Below, one piece after another: positions 1 to 11,270 of a stretch of 64,000 bases of DNA. The position numbers were made by a program, and so were the translations under genes. This DNA comes from Asterias rubens. Lineage: Eukaryota > Echinodermata > Asteroidea > Forcipulatida > Asteriidae. Position 1 is the stretch's first letter; the number at the start of each line of letters is the position of its first letter. Location of the stretch: positions 4,576,554 to 4,640,553 of the forward strand of contig NC_047070.1 of NCBI RefSeq assembly GCF_902459465.1. The letters run 5' to 3'. The notes below the pieces were generated by a model. That model did not search any database. It was given only the letters and a program-made list of their open reading frames with translations, and had not been told where the DNA came from.

Positions 1-746
1 ATTTCCTCAGAAATTTCTGAAGGATATAGGAGGATTAAATTAAAGCTAGGCTGTTACGGTTACTGCATTTATTCAAATTCTAGCCCTTTAGGCCCTATAG
101 TAATTGACACATTTATTGTATCTCAAGCTTGAAAATGTGCATTCAGGAATCACTGGTTACATGTAAAGGCTTTTTTAAGAGTCAACTTCTGGTGCATTAT
201 GGAAAGTAAACAGTGTGTCTAAACTAAGTAAACAATGTTAAAGCCATGCTTCCACACCAATACATTAGTATACAGTCGACTTATGTACTTAAGGAATACA
301 ACATATTAAAAAGTTGAAAATTTCAATTGTGTTCTACACAAAACATTAAGTACATGTATACTGGACTCATCTTTTACACTTGAGCACATACATGTACTTT
401 CAGTTTATAATGTTCTGCACTAAAATGTCTGACTTTATGTGTTAAAAAAAAATATTGTACACACAAACAGACAGATGAAGATGTCATAATGTTCACTCTG
501 AAAACTGCAATGTAGCTTGTTATACATATAGGAACATCAGACAAATTATTGTACGATCCATACATTTAACATGCTATCACCCATCATGCACTACATGTAT
601 GCAGGCAAACTTGATTAAAACCTACAATTAATCCAACTTGTTGAGCTTCATACACATCAAACGTAGTGTTAAGGGCCTGGCCGGCAACATTTTTTTCAAA
701 CAACCACAGCTTTTGGTTTTGTTTTTAAAAAGCTTTGAAGTCAAAC
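1..746. other. 3' flank and probable 3' UTR of the minus-strand gene
   Basis: This stretch follows the stop codon of the minus-strand terminal exon that ends at 747. It is AT-rich, with no convincing coding frame on either strand. Read on the minus strand, an AATAAA hexamer lies at about 66-71, which could serve as a polyadenylation signal and give a 3' UTR of roughly 700 bases. The short ORFs here are chance frames. Confidence 0.4.
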
Positions 747-1811
747 TCATCCCATGCAGAGGTTTTTTGACAGAGCTACCTCAGGTTGTGATTGGTCTAG
801 ACTGCCTGCTCCTGGGAGGACGGTCATGTCTTCAAAGACATCTTGAGGCTCCCAGCTTCTCGGCTCTGAGGGAAGCAGCATGGACTCCGGGAGTGCCTCG
901 CAGTGATTGGCCACCTCCTGCATGTGGCTGCCCTCAACGTCGAGTTCTTTCTCTAAGAAACGCAGCTCGTTGTCATTGACGTGGAGATGTTGAAGCTCTG
1001 CGTCAGTGGTGAGCGACGGCAGGTTGCGGCAGCGCCGATTCTCATCCTGTGGGGAGGTGCGTGGACTGCCGAGCGAGTCCTCATCAATGTTACCAGCGCC
1101 AAGAGCTTGTAATACTTCCATCATGTCCTTCTCCTTCAGACCATCAATGGGAAAACAGAGATCATCATCCACATCAGTTTGAGAAAACCCTGGCTCCTTG
1201 TCTTGAGCGATTTGATGATATGGTTGATCAAAGACAGGCTTCTGCTCATCATAAGTTGGTACAATCTGATGATACAGACCGACAGTGGCGTGGTCATGCC
1301 GGTTCTCTCTGGATGGATCCGGTTCAGACAGGCTTCCACCAGGTGTAAGAGGCTTGTACTCATCGCCGGGAAAACCTGGTTTGAATTCTCCGCTGGTCTC
1401 ATCTTTATACGCTCGCCCGTGCATTGCGAATAGAAAATCCTCCTCCCTAAGTTCATCATCTTGGAAACTCATGAAGCGAGGACGGCTGCGAGGAGTTTCG
1501 TCAAATGGCCCTTGACGTCGGCCTTCTGCTGTGGGGTCATTCACTGACCCCTCCCCACTCATGAGCCCCCTTCCCATGTCGAATCTCTCCCCGACCAAGA
1601 TGGCGGGCATCGAGAGCGAACGCTGGGCTTGCTTACGCCTCGCATGATCCCTGTTGAAGTTAATATTTTCCACCGTCGTGTAGTCGAGCCTCTGGGGGCA
1701 ACTGTAGCGCCCTCTAGGTTTGCGCTGAGGTGAGTGCGGGATGTCTTCCTCGGTGGACTGCTGTCCCTCCTCGTGCGAGTTCACATCGCCCATGACTTGG
1801 ACAAACACCAT
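747..1811 (-). CDS. Terminal exon of an uncharacterised minus-strand gene
   Basis: I do not recognise this protein. The frame is open for 354 codons and ends with a TAG-type stop next to the UTR-like flank at 1-746. It is hydrophilic, rich in Ser, Pro, Asp, Glu and Arg, with no membrane segment or signal peptide, so it is probably a largely disordered regulatory or scaffold protein. Residues 64-69 read RSLSMP, which fits the 14-3-3 mode-1 pattern R-S-x-S-x-P, and residues 26-31 read HSPQRK, a possible proline-directed kinase site. The first ATG (1811) may not be the true start: an in-frame stop lies just upstream and the minus strand has a possible acceptor ending TTTGTCCAAG near 1795, so this is more likely a 3' exon. 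Its phase at that acceptor does not match the donor at 5274, so at least one exon between them is probably unplaced. Confidence 0.65.
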   Translation of the reverse strand: MVFVQVMGDVNSHEEGQQSTEEDIPHSPQRKPRGRYSCPQRLDYTTVENINFNRDHARRKQAQRSLSMPAILVGERFDMGRGLMSGEGSVNDPTAEGRRQGPFDETPRSRPRFMSFQDDELREEDFLFAMHGRAYKDETSGEFKPGFPGDEYKPLTPGGSLSEPDPSRENRHDHATVGLYHQIVPTYDEQKPVFDQPYHQIAQDKEPGFSQTDVDDDLCFPIDGLKEKDMMEVLQALGAGNIDEDSLGSPRTSPQDENRRCRNLPSLTTDAELQHLHVNDNELRFLEKELDVEGSHMQEVANHCEALPESMLLPSEPRSWEPQDVFEDMTVLPGAGSLDQSQPEVALSKNLCMG

Positions 1812-2214
1812 GATTGTTTATTTTTAAAGTAACCACAAGGGGGAAAAACAAAAGATGAAAAAGAGATTATTTTTTGGACACAAGTTCTAACAGTGGTCAA
1901 CCAAATAGTGAAAACTGTACAATCATCACAACAAGCGCAAAATGCCAAGGGATCTGCTGTCAGGAGATACTGGGGAATGAAAAAAGAGAAAGATGATTCT
2001 ATTACAAAGGTCACTTAAAGGGGCACTGTACTTTCTCTAGTGTTAGTTTGCGTAGAGTGTGGCTAGTACAAGTTTGTATGGCACATGTCGTAAACTCCGT
2101 AAAGATACAATGCCAGTTGGAGACGAAATGCATTCATCAGAATGTGTATTGACTTAAAACTGAAACAACAAATACTTTGCTTTAATTTGTATAAAACCAC
2201 TATCAACGACCTCT
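1812..2214. other. Intron sequence without recognised features
   Basis: This is part of the intron between the terminal exon and the exon at 5274-5490. It is AT-rich, and I see no coding frame or repeat boundary in it. Confidence 0.3.
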
Positions 2215-2886
2215 TATGGGCAATTCCATGAAGAAGTGGACATTACCTCAAAATTTAGAATTGTGTTTTTTAAGTAAAATTGGGCTTATATGGTAGCATA
2301 TACATCAAATATTCAGGAAAAAATGGTTTCAATGTCATGTCTTTGCAAGAAAGTTACAAAAAAAATGATTTTTGTGCCAACAATGTTTTATCATGAAATT
2401 ATGTGTAAAAAAGTTGTGCAACTTCAATTTACTACTGAATGACGAAGATTACAAGGTATCAAATCAATCTAGTCATATTTATTCATTGATTGGACCTACA
2501 CATTGGCTGCAATCATCAAAATTTGTGTTTGTGATTGATTCAGACCATCAATCTGTGAAGCTTGTACCCCATTAAAGCTTATGTAACGTAACTAACCAAA
2601 AAGTTTGTTTCAGCTGTACCCTGTTTGAGGAAACTTTTTGTTCAAAGACATGCATTTTTTTCTTCATGTCCCTTTTTTGTAACGTAACTAACCAAAATTA
2701 AACTGATCATAACAACCCAATAAATGTGTCTAGAAGTTTGAAATTTTTTTGTATATTAGGTCTAGCCAAGATGTAGCCATGGTACAAAAATGGAGACTTG
2801 ATAGGCTTTCATGTTAATATTGGAGACCGGCAAGCTGTGCTAAGCAGCTAAAAGTGTAACGAAACTAACCATGGAATTGCCCTTAT
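2213..2886. repeat. Palindromic MITE with GGGCAATTCCATG ends
   Basis: The left end reads GGGCAATTCCATG at about 2217 and the right end reads CATGGAATTGCCC at about 2868-2880, so the ends are inverted repeats about 13 bp long. TTAT lies directly outside both ends and is a candidate 4-bp target duplication. The interior carries repeated copies of GTAACGTAACTAACCAAAA at about 2582, 2679 and 2857 and no usable ORF. It lies in an intron of the minus-strand gene. A shorter element with related ends is at 30188-30379. I infer a non-autonomous DNA transposon. Confidence 0.55.
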
Positions 2887-4970
2887 GGTTGTTGATGGAT
2901 GTAAGTATGGGCTAAAACTATGCCACCAGTCAAGAATGGGGACAATGATTAACCCACATTGCAATGAAACTGTCAAGGAAAATAAACAGGAAGGGCCCAG
3001 AGTATATCTGTGGATGAAACACACGCTCATGTTCATGCACCACCGTAGAAACTCCCCTTAAACAACCCCAGGATGACACATTTCCTGATTAAAAGGCTAC
3101 CAATGCGTTGACTGGACAGCCAAAAATGGCGACAGCTGCACAAAACACGGTACTATCAAGGAGAGTTAAACGACTAATAAAGAGACAACAATCACAGCTG
3201 GTGATTACTGAGTGATCACTCCCGAAAGAACACTCTTGGTCACTCCCACTGATTGAAAACATGCACAACGTTGACAACCTTTCTCACACATCTGAGAGGT
3301 CTTTTGAAGAGGATCCTGCATGTTTGTGTTGTACTGAAAGCATGCACTGATGCAAAGAACAACCTCCCTGCCCTACATGTATACATGCGTGTCAGTTTGC
3401 ACCCATGTACATCATGTATGACACATTAGACTAGTGAAGATTCAATACTGAAATAGTGTACACAAATCTCTGTGCAAAGTACATTTTGTACATAGTACGT
3501 TAATGTAGTTCTTTACGTAGTACTCTAGAGCAGCAGAATGAATGCACAGATTCTGTGGGAATAACCTTGGTCTTGGAAGCATGTGAAATTGACAGAGAAC
3601 AATGTAGGTTTCCATGACACATTCTACACTATCACTATGTGTGCTGTATGGGGGAGGTTCCTATAATTGTCCATGCAATATGTACCTACACGTTATTACA
3701 CGTTAGCCAGAGGGGAGTCTGAATTTGGACACCCTGTACATGTACGTATTTTGTCTGTCATGTACAAAGTGAACAATTTGGACACCCAGTTTTTATGTAC
3801 ATTGTGTGTAGTATTGACATTTTCACTGTAACACTATAAAATGTTTACTTCAGATTGATATAGGCCTATCTCCCTCAAAAGACAGTATCTCCCTCAAAAG
3901 ACAGTATACATGTACATGTACAACTGTAGTTACCATATTGCTATGCTTAAAGTATGGTTTGCTACATGAATAAGAGGTCAACAATGAAAGGTCAGGTCAT
4001 CTGAGGTCAGTATGAGACAGCTCATAATGAACCAGACAGCATCATCAGAGCATCAGAATGAGATGCACACTGTGCTATGCATGGTATGTGTGACAGGAGA
4101 ATCCTGTACAGTGTGTAATTGGATTATACTTAGCAGTATGACATAAATTGTGGGGGTCACAACAAACATTGTACATTACATGTACATTGTACATGTACAC
4201 CGTCCCTGACACATGTAAATTTCCAATATGGCATATGGAATGTAAATGTGTAATCAGCAGAGTGAACATTTTGACATCACACTAGGGGGCTCCGACTGTG
4301 TGAATGATTAATTTTTAAAACATACGGTACATGTGATCATTACATGAATGAGTGGGGTAATGCATTTCAAAGATCCTATGTCATCATGGCAAGATTTATA
4401 CGTGAAACTGTTTCTGGGTAATTTGGTGACTTACATGTAACATGTCAAGTATTTTCAGTTTGTAAACCAGAGCCTAATTTTACAGACTGCTTTCCTTTAC
4501 AAGCACAAAATGTAGCTAAGCATAACAAAATTACGCTTACCAGAATAAGGTTACCAGCCAAACTAACACCTTGTTACAATTTGAGACTGGTACATGTACA
4601 ATTCAGACCTACATGTATCTTGTTCATTTCTGCCAAGCATACTTGTTATACTTCGGTAACAAACTGTGACGTTAGATTGGTGGTGAACCAATCATGTGCC
4701 GTGCTGCACAGCGGCTGCACAGCGCGCGGCGGGTAACATGAGTGATGTTAACCGGTGCTTGATCGTTCCCAGCGTTGGACGATTTCCAGCGCTTAGTACA
4801 TTGTACAAATCGGCCGCGGGTTCGTGGGAACAGTGAAGAATGGTTTCTTGTTTGAACAACTGTATTATTACTGTTCGTCTCCAATTAAACTTTGCATACT
4901 CGTCATAATATGTTTGAAGATGGCAACAGAACTTTGAGAAGAGGAATAATCATGTTACCAAGATATAACA
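2887..4970. other. Intron sequence rich in TACATGTAC motifs
   Basis: There is no convincing exon on either strand. The palindrome TACATGTAC and variants recur many times (for example near 3735, 3905, 4170-4196 and 4588). A 20-bp direct duplication (TCTCCCTCAAAAGACAGTA) sits at about 3870-3905. Around 4490-4580 there is a weak match to the dispersed repeat containing GCTTAGCA and GTTACCAGC that also occurs at 22495, 30010, 32270 and 33545. An unplaced exon of the minus-strand gene could be hidden here. Confidence 0.35.
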
Positions 4971-4971
4971 A

Positions 4972-5116
4972 AACAATTGTTGCACGCTGTGATTTGGGGT
5001 CCATAGGTTTTGTACACCTGCAGGGAAAATGGCACCCTCGACTTCGCCTCGGTTGCCATTTCCCCCACTTGGATGTACAAAAAGCCATGGACCCCGTCAC
5101 AGCGTGCAACAATTGT
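4972..5116. repeat. Foldback MITE with ACAATTGTTGCACGCTGTGA ends
   Basis: The 20-bp arm ACAATTGTTGCACGCTGTGA at 4972 is matched by its reverse complement at 5097-5116. Pairing continues inwards around TTTGTACA and a GCCATTTCCCCC/GGGAAAATGGC pair, so nearly the whole element can form one hairpin. A diverged half-copy lies at 31029-31130. It has no coding content despite overlapping ORFs on both strands; those ORFs mirror each other because the sequence is palindromic. Confidence 0.65.
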
Positions 5117-5273
5117 ATAATGTGCAATCGTTTTAAAAGCATTATTTGCCGCTTAGGCAGCACTATGAAATTGGGAAAATGATAGTATGCACATTGTGTA
5201 GAGGTGCGTTCCACATTGTACACAAGGTCAATACACTTTAAGAAAAACTACTGGAATTTCTGAGCATACCTAC

Positions 5274-5490
5274 CTTGAGAGACTTGGTCGGAGGCGGTGA
5301 TATGAGAATGTTGTCTCTGTTCAATGGCTTGAGGATAGAGAGCGGGGCTAGCGCAGGCCTGTTGGGTGCCTGAGGTTGCAATGGCTGGGGCAGGGAAGGC
5401 TTCAGAAAGCCCTCTCTATCGGGGGTAGATTGATGGGCAGCGCTGGAGCTGTTACAGACTGGTGAGAAGGGGTTCACATTCATCATTAAC
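5274..5490 (-). CDS. Internal exon of the uncharacterised minus-strand gene
   Basis: On the minus strand the exon is bounded by a good acceptor (CCCCTCAACAG before 5490) and a consensus donor (CTCAAG then GTAGGT at 5273). It starts with one base completing a codon and ends in phase 0, giving 72 codons. The peptide begins LMMNVNPFSPVCNSSS and is Pro/Leu-rich in the middle (PSLPQPLQPQAP), ending ISPPPTKSLK. Joined to the preceding exon at 6530-6597 it gives the continuous frame ...FCECLGLMMNVNPFSP. The NVNPFSP string resembles proline-directed phosphorylation sites in several cell-cycle proteins, but this does not identify the gene. Confidence 0.6.
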
Positions 5491-6529
5491 CTGTTGAGGG
5501 GAAATCACATAAAAAACAATAAAATATATGAGAAAATGAGTTACATAAATACAAAAAATCTTCTGTAAAAATAAAAGTGGGATGACACGTTCCCAAATGG
5601 AAAGAGCGTTTTCCCTAATAACAGTGGTCTGCTGCAACTGACATACCTGGCAAAACACAGAGGCCTCGGCCTCTGTTGCCCTGGGGCCAATTTCACAAAG
5701 ATCTAAGATTGATCGTAACTGCAAATCAATAGTAGTTGCTTAGTAAAACGTGATGTCACAATACAAATCACCGGTGAAACTGAAAATTTGTCTTGCGATG
5801 AGTTTTATTGCTTTGTGAAATCGGCCCCTGGTCTTTGCCTTGGTGCCCCTTCTAAGTTGTCTATATTGACCCCTTGCACAACGCACATTTGCATCTTTCC
5901 CAATCGCCATTTTTGGAGTCAAAATGTACACAAAGGAACTGTTTCCCAAATCGGTAGTGCTAAGTGCAGTTGTGCAGAGGTGTGTTCTGCATTGTGCGAG
6001 GGGTCAATGGACTTTCTTTAAGAATTTAAATATTCTTTTTGAAGTTCACTTTACAAAATATACATATTGTAAATGTTCTTGCCTGAGCTGGCCAAATGCA
6101 AGTTAAAACACCAAAGGAATTTCTCTCCAAGTGATCCGACTGGCTAAAAGTTGAAAACATCCTTACAAAAAAAACCTTGTGAAATACTATGAACTGGCGA
6201 GAGGAGAAAGCTGACAAACTGGTGAAATAACAAGCTACAGAATTGGTCCAGAGCTGGCTACGGGCTAGTTACTGTACATGTAAAAGTTAAGGGCAAACCC
6301 TGTAATTGCCCCAATCAAATATGTACAATACAATGCAGCACTTCAGTAATGTATAGTCAATAGTGTTTCAAACATTGTACAGGTTTATCAATTAACAATG
6401 TCTAAATAATAAAGATAATCATAATGTGACTACACCTCGATGTATTTGATTTCTGAACACAAAATCTAATGCTGCCGATGTGACATCGAAGAAGCCACAC
6501 TTATCCACACACACATGAACAGACCTTAC
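5491..6529. other. Intron with a small palindromic MITE
   Basis: This intron separates the exons at 5274-5490 and 6530-6597. A palindromic element at about 5683-5830 has inverted ends (GGGGCCAATTTCACAAAG and CTTTGTGAAATCGGCCCC) and is listed separately. The rest shows no coding signal; sequence at 5965-6020 resembles 5180-5230, probably a repeat remnant. Confidence 0.4.
5683..5830. repeat. Palindromic MITE, GGGGCCAATTTCACAAAG ends
   Basis: The left end GGGGCCAATTTCACAAAG and the right end CTTTGTGAAATCGGCCCC form terminal inverted repeats with one mismatch. The element is about 148 bp and has no ORF of its own. It belongs to the group of repeats here whose ends read GGGCCCAATTTCAT, seen again at 22495, 32400 and 33540. 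Confidence 0.55.
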
Positions 6530-6597
6530 CCGAGGCATTCGCAGAAAGTTTCTAAGTCACGGACAGAGGTTTGCCCAGTGGGCATGGGGAATGTTAG
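6530..6597 (-). CDS. Small internal exon of the uncharacterised minus-strand gene
   Basis: Minus-strand sequence between an acceptor (GACGCTAG before 6597) and a donor (CTCGG then GTAAGG at 6529) encodes LTFPMPTGQTSVRDLETFCE and continues CL. It starts in phase 0, matching the phase-0 donor at 11886, and ends in phase 2, matching the acceptor at 5490. Agreement of frame on both sides is the main support. Confidence 0.5.
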
Positions 6598-7110
6598 CTA
6601 GCGTCTAGCGATGACATGGATGAAGAGAAAAACGTGTATCCTACATGTATGAGTCATCCAGAGAAAATAGAAGAACCATGCCAACTGGAATAATCACCTT
6701 ACGGCATCTGAATTACATCATTGCATGTATGTTGATTTGTCTTAGCTTCCACTGTCATCAGCATTCATGAGCAAAAAATATTTTCTCAGAAAAATATTAT
6801 AGGTATTATTCAAAGGAGTGATCAATAAATATATGGTCAGAATTATGGAAATATTCATGATGCATGTTAGTTTTATTTCAAAAGCAACCAGATTAAAAAC
6901 CAATGTAATTTTAGCTCCATTGCTTAAATGAAATCCCAGAACAAGTGTTTTTAAATACGTAAGATTTGTGTGTTTTACAAGGTGACTAAATTTAGTATGG
7001 CTATGTTTTAAAAAGCAATAATAAGGCCTATTACTGGAGTTCATGGATGTCTGATGTGTTGTACCTTTCCCAAATAAATTAAGTATTTTAACATTGAACC
7101 CACATTATAC
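6598..7110. other. Intron sequence, nothing recognised
   Basis: AT-rich intron of the minus-strand gene. I see no exon, and the minus-strand ORF at 6742-7044 has low-complexity content without splice or family support. Confidence 0.3.
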
Positions 7111-7111
7111 C

Positions 7112-7277
7112 AGGGCTGGAATTACATGAAGGCCACTGCCTCTATTTGCCCTGATCTTGGCCTTTGTGCCCCTTTACAAAATTCCCATTGGTAGACTTTA
7201 GATTTTCCAATGAGCGTGCATGCTCTTTGCAAAATAAAAAATGGCCTTGCCCTCTAAAAAATGCCATTCCAGGCTGC
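7112..7277. repeat. Dispersed ~165-bp MITE (GCCTGGAAT ends)
   Basis: The sequence runs from CAGGGCTGGAATTACATG to AATGCCATTCCAGGCTGCC, so the two ends are imperfect inverted repeats. Related copies lie at about 22766-22916 and, with clear CAGGCCTGGAAT ends, at 27708-27852. Shared internal strings are TTGGCCTTTGTGCCCC and TTTCCAATGA. This supports a short non-autonomous DNA element family. Confidence 0.5.
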
Positions 7278-7460
7278 CACCTCTAGTATCCCCCTTTAAG
7301 ATAGATTTCCACTTGTAGCTCAAAGGCAAGCAGTGAAAAAAATCAATTATCCGTTTACCCACCCACCATAATATACCCCCTCCCCCGGGGAACGCCCTTG
7401 CATGATTGCCAAGTCGCTAGTCAGTACATCACCACCCAGGCCGCTATTACCCCTCCCGCC

Positions 7461-8043
7461 CCGTCTTGACAACGGCAATGCTCTTCTCTACAGTCTTCCT
7501 ACATGTAACAACCAGATTTCCCGACTTCAACGGCTCCAAAATACTGCTGCCCGCATTGTGACACTGTCTAGAAAATCCTGTTCTATCACCCCCATTCTGA
7601 AACAACTACACTGGCTCCCTATCTCTCAACGAATCATCTTCAAGCTGATGCTCATTGTCCACAAAGCTCTAAATGGCAAGGCTCCCCACTATATTTCTGA
7701 ACTGCTTCAAGTTTACACTCCATCAAGGAATCTTCGATCAAGTTCCATGCTTCTCCTCATTGAACCCAAGTCTCGACACTGAGTGTCTCATGGGGTGACA
7801 GGTCTTTTTCTTCAGCCGCGCCACGCATCTGGAACTCTCTACCACTTAATCTTCGATCTTGTGTTTTTACCGCAAAATTAAAGTCTCTTCTCAAAACTTA
7901 TCTTATGTCACAGGTTTTCAATGACTAATTTTGTTGTGTCTGTTTTTCTTTGTGTTGTGTTTTTGTTTTTGTTTTGTTTTTGGTTTTACTGCGCCTTGAA
8001 CACCCAGCAGGGTGGATATGTGCGCATTACAAGTCTTATTATT
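7461..8043 (+). pseudogene. 3' end of a CR1/Jockey-like LINE, frame-broken
   Basis: Translation shows the conserved C-terminal tail of non-LTR reverse transcriptases of the CR1/L2/Jockey type: LDNGNALLYSLP, RLQRLQNTAARIV, ITPILKQLHWLPI and APHYISELLQVYTPSRNLRS. The frame stops near 7780 and resumes in another frame with AAPRIWNSLPLNLRS to about 7915, so the copy is frameshifted. It has no catalytic YxDD region, hence is 5'-truncated. The 3' UTR ends with GCGCATTACAAGTCTTATTATTAG near 8043, as usual for these elements. It lies in an intron of the minus-strand gene and is a dead insertion. Confidence 0.8.
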
Positions 8044-8207
8044 AGTGGGCAAGGAACTGAACTGGGTGGGATCTCCTTCCTCCAAGGTGGGATTTACTGT
8101 AGTTTGCACTCCATGACTAATTAATACAGACATATTGAAAATGATGGGGCCCTTGTCTGAGCTGAGGTACGTAAATACAACACACGGAATCATGTACAGG
8201 AAAAGTG

Positions 8208-8277
8208 TGAAGGTACATGTACATGTATGTATACACCTGTACTAAAATATAGTACAAGTGTATACATGTACGTACAG
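8208..8277. repeat. Hairpin of TACATGTAC-type sequence
   Basis: GTACATGTATGTATACACCT and its imperfect reverse complement around 8250-8275 can pair across a short AT loop. It is about 70 bp and shows no coding content. Confidence 0.5.
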
Positions 8278-9655
8278 TAACACCTTAAAATTGTTTTAGG
8301 ATTGAGGATTGAGTGCATTTTTTAGTGCATTTTTTGCCATGATGATGTATTCTGAAACTAATTCATGTGGGTAGTACTGTTTGGAACATTTACAGTGCCA
8401 CTGACCATCACCTTATAATACTACATCATGGTCCCTGATATGAAGTCTGGATGCAAGACTGGAGAATTCACACTTTGTAGGATACAAAATAAACCTGTTG
8501 GTGTTTGTGAAAACATTTGGGTCAAGGACCAATTGTAGCAATTCATGCCTGTATTTTGTCGTAATCAGTCCTGCATCTAATACGTAAGTAATACTCTGTA
8601 GAGACACACACTATTCATTTCAATAGTACAGTACTACAATATCAATAAAAACCTGATACAACAATGTATATTTTCAACAGCTGTATAACAAGCATGGCGC
8701 TTCATGTACATTGGGCATGTACATGAACATGTAGGCCTACATGTTTGTACCCCCTACATCAGCTCAACCAGGAAAAAAATTCTAGGGTCTGCATTTTTGA
8801 TGCCGTAGTACTACACTGCACAACGTAGTCCTCTGTGCATAAAATTTACAATGATATAGGCAACAAAAGTAAAATAAATAAAATGCCAGATGTTGTTCAC
8901 CATTAGGATGGTATATTGGTCCGATGTGAGTTAAAAAGCCCAGTGGAATACTAGCCACAGTTCAGCAATCTTAGCATACAAAGACTGGCAACCTCGCAAC
9001 CAAATAAGGCAAGCTGTAGTGTAGCCAACAGTCTAGTGAATATTTTGGGAATTTTTAATTACAAATTAGAAATGCCATTAATATAAAAAAAAATTAATAA
9101 AAAAAAACACCCCTCAATCTGAGCTATCTTTATAAAAATGACAGTATGTGTTTTTAAGAATACACAGTTTGAATACTAACTGCATCTTGAAACAAATTTT
9201 TTCTACACTTCGTCCACAATGATTTGCGATACGCATTGTAACCTAATGTTTTTTAAGCTGGTTTATCTGGTCAGTGGTCATTGCTCTATGATCTGGTCAT
9301 GGGTGCTCCCTCTACACTACATGTAGTTTCTTGTTTTGGTCTCTGTGTATTTTACACATTGAAGCTACACTGGGGCTTGAAATGTATCTTTCGCCATAAT
9401 GTCCTAGGGCATTAAATCTGACAATCCAACCATGGCATTGTTATTCAAATAAATTAACATCATGTAAGGACATCATTTCACGGTCTGTAGGATTGTGATA
9501 ATGGGGTTGATGAAACATGTAAACATACAGAGGGTAAACAAACCGTGCACAATGATTGATGAATCACAATAATTGTTGACAGTTTTAGGACATGAAATCA
9601 TTGTGTGCCGTTTGTTCAGAGGCATGTAAGGATGTGCTAAGCACAATGCAGGGTT
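8278..9655. other. Intron sequence, nothing recognised
   Basis: AT-rich intron of the minus-strand gene with scattered ACATGTAC motifs. I see no exon or clear repeat boundary. Confidence 0.3.
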
Positions 9656-9659
9656 CTCC

Positions 9660-9790
9660 ACATAGGGTTTTGTCCGGGCTAAGCGCCCGGACATTTTTTG
9701 TCCAGACAAAAACTGCTGCGCCCGGACAAAATCGTTGTGCGCCGGGACAAAAAATATTGCGCCAGACAAAAAAATTTGAAAAACACTTCA
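9660..9790. repeat. Short degenerate repeat with GCGCCCGGACAAAA motif
   Basis: The motif GCGCCCGGACA or a close variant appears about five times at roughly 20-35-bp spacing between poly-A/T runs: GTCCGGGCTAAG, GCGCCCGGACATT, GCGCCCGGACAAAA, GCGCCGGGACAAAA and GCGCCAGACAAAA. Two ORFs cross it on the plus strand and two on the minus, and they read the repeat rather than a recognisable domain. Confidence 0.45.
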
Positions 9791-10199
9791 CGACGAACAC
9801 AAACCACCGTTCGATGCGCTGTATCGACTACCTTTATTGTTTATAATAGTGTGCAAAGACCGGTACCCAGATCTCGGCTATTTCGTAACGGCATTACGCG
9901 TGCATTTTTCTTTGTGTCGCAGGGCATCCTGACTACCATTTGACAACAGCGTGGTATTTAGACTTGGTTACAACTTTCCAAGTCTGTGAATCGGGCTGTT
10001 TAGTTGTCCTGATATATATTATTGGCTGAAACAGCGCCCTCTCGTGAATTAACATCCGTCATTAGAGCATGGTAGCAAATCTACGGGGGAATTCTATGCC
10101 GCTGAACAGAAATTAATGGCACAAATATGGCACAAATTTGCACTAATAAAACATGAAAGTCAAGAAAAATGTCAAACGTAACTTTTGACCACAAATTAT

Positions 10200-10515
10200 A
10201 AATTGTCCCAATTTCTGATTGTCCCTTTTACATTCTAATGATTCTTTTTGAAACTGTTTTATATTTCTTTAATTTTGAAGATTATTTAAAAGCTTTGTCT
10301 TTTATCTACTGATAAATAACTTTACACTACAATGATTCCTTCTTCCCAAAACCTTTGGGAAAACTATTTTAAGATTTGATTTTGATTTCTGATAGTCCCT
10401 TTTACATTATAAAACATTTTATAAACTGTATCTGATTTCTTTAATTTTTAAAGATTCAAACTTTTGTATTGTTATAATAATAAATAACTCTATGAAAGCA
10501 ATATAATTCTGGTTT
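10200..10515. repeat. Imperfect direct duplication, ~175-bp period
   Basis: The string TTTCTGATTGTCCCTTTTAC at about 10213 recurs as TTTCTGATAGTCCCTTTTAC at about 10394. Each is followed by TTTCTTTAATTTT then AAGATT and later AATAATAAATAACT-like sequence. The two copies are diverged, suggesting an old tandem duplication within the intron. Confidence 0.45.
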
Positions 10516-11208
10516 GATTTTTTAAAACTTGGCTGACGTGGCTTTGGAAGGGTACACTACAAGGACAACAATACCTGATCAGAAAAAGACAATGCTTCAA
10601 TTACACTTACACTACAGTCTGTCCAGCCTTGTGATCGCTATGATCATATCAATACACTGTCCCAACTCCAGAATTATCCCAACAAGGTGGGGCTGAACTT
10701 GATGGGTGTTTGGGACATTCCAACTCTACACGTACAGTGTAGGATTGCCTGAAATCCTGACGGTGATAAGGCAATGGGCTGCTAAATTCTGTAGTTACTT
10801 CTACTTCTACTTCGATACTTGGCATAGTCCTTCAGTCAGGATATAAACGCCAAGTCAGTCAGTCATGTATTGTTGTCATGATTGTCAGGCCAAAAGCCAA
10901 GTTTTCATCATCATTTTTGTTAGTTAAAATAGCCCAACATTAAATGGATTCTCTTCGATTCTGAGGAGTGAGGGAGTCAGAAGTGTTCATATATTTTGCC
11001 ACATGACCATGCCCCCATGGTGACATTAAATGATTGATTATTTGGGACTAGTTTCTGATCCTCATCCTGTCGTAACTTTTTGTTTACTTCCAGTAAATTT
11101 CCTTTCTTTTCAGTATTCAGTTGAATTGAATTGAAGTTGAACTCTGAAATTCACTTCTCCTGGCCATGCTGGCAACCAACTGTACTGTACTGTACTTGTG
11201 TACAAAAC
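10516..11208. other. Intron sequence, nothing recognised
   Basis: Non-repetitive, AT-rich sequence of the first intron of the minus-strand gene. No exon is visible. Confidence 0.3.
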
Positions 11209-11270
11209 CTAGTTGCGATAGTGTAACCCTCCTGCCGACGGCGCAGCAGGAGGGTTACGTTATCGCAACT
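11209..11270. repeat. Near-perfect 60-bp hairpin
   Basis: AGTTGCGATAGTGTAACCCT at the left pairs with AGGGTTACGTTATCGCAACT at the right. The stem continues into CCTGC/GCAGG around a loop of about nine bases, giving a stem of about 26 bp with few mismatches. The structure suggests a very short foldback element. Confidence 0.6.

Noticed and set aside
4903..5223. Overlapping plus and minus ORFs at a foldback element
   Set aside because: The mirrored peptides arise from the palindrome at 4972-5116.
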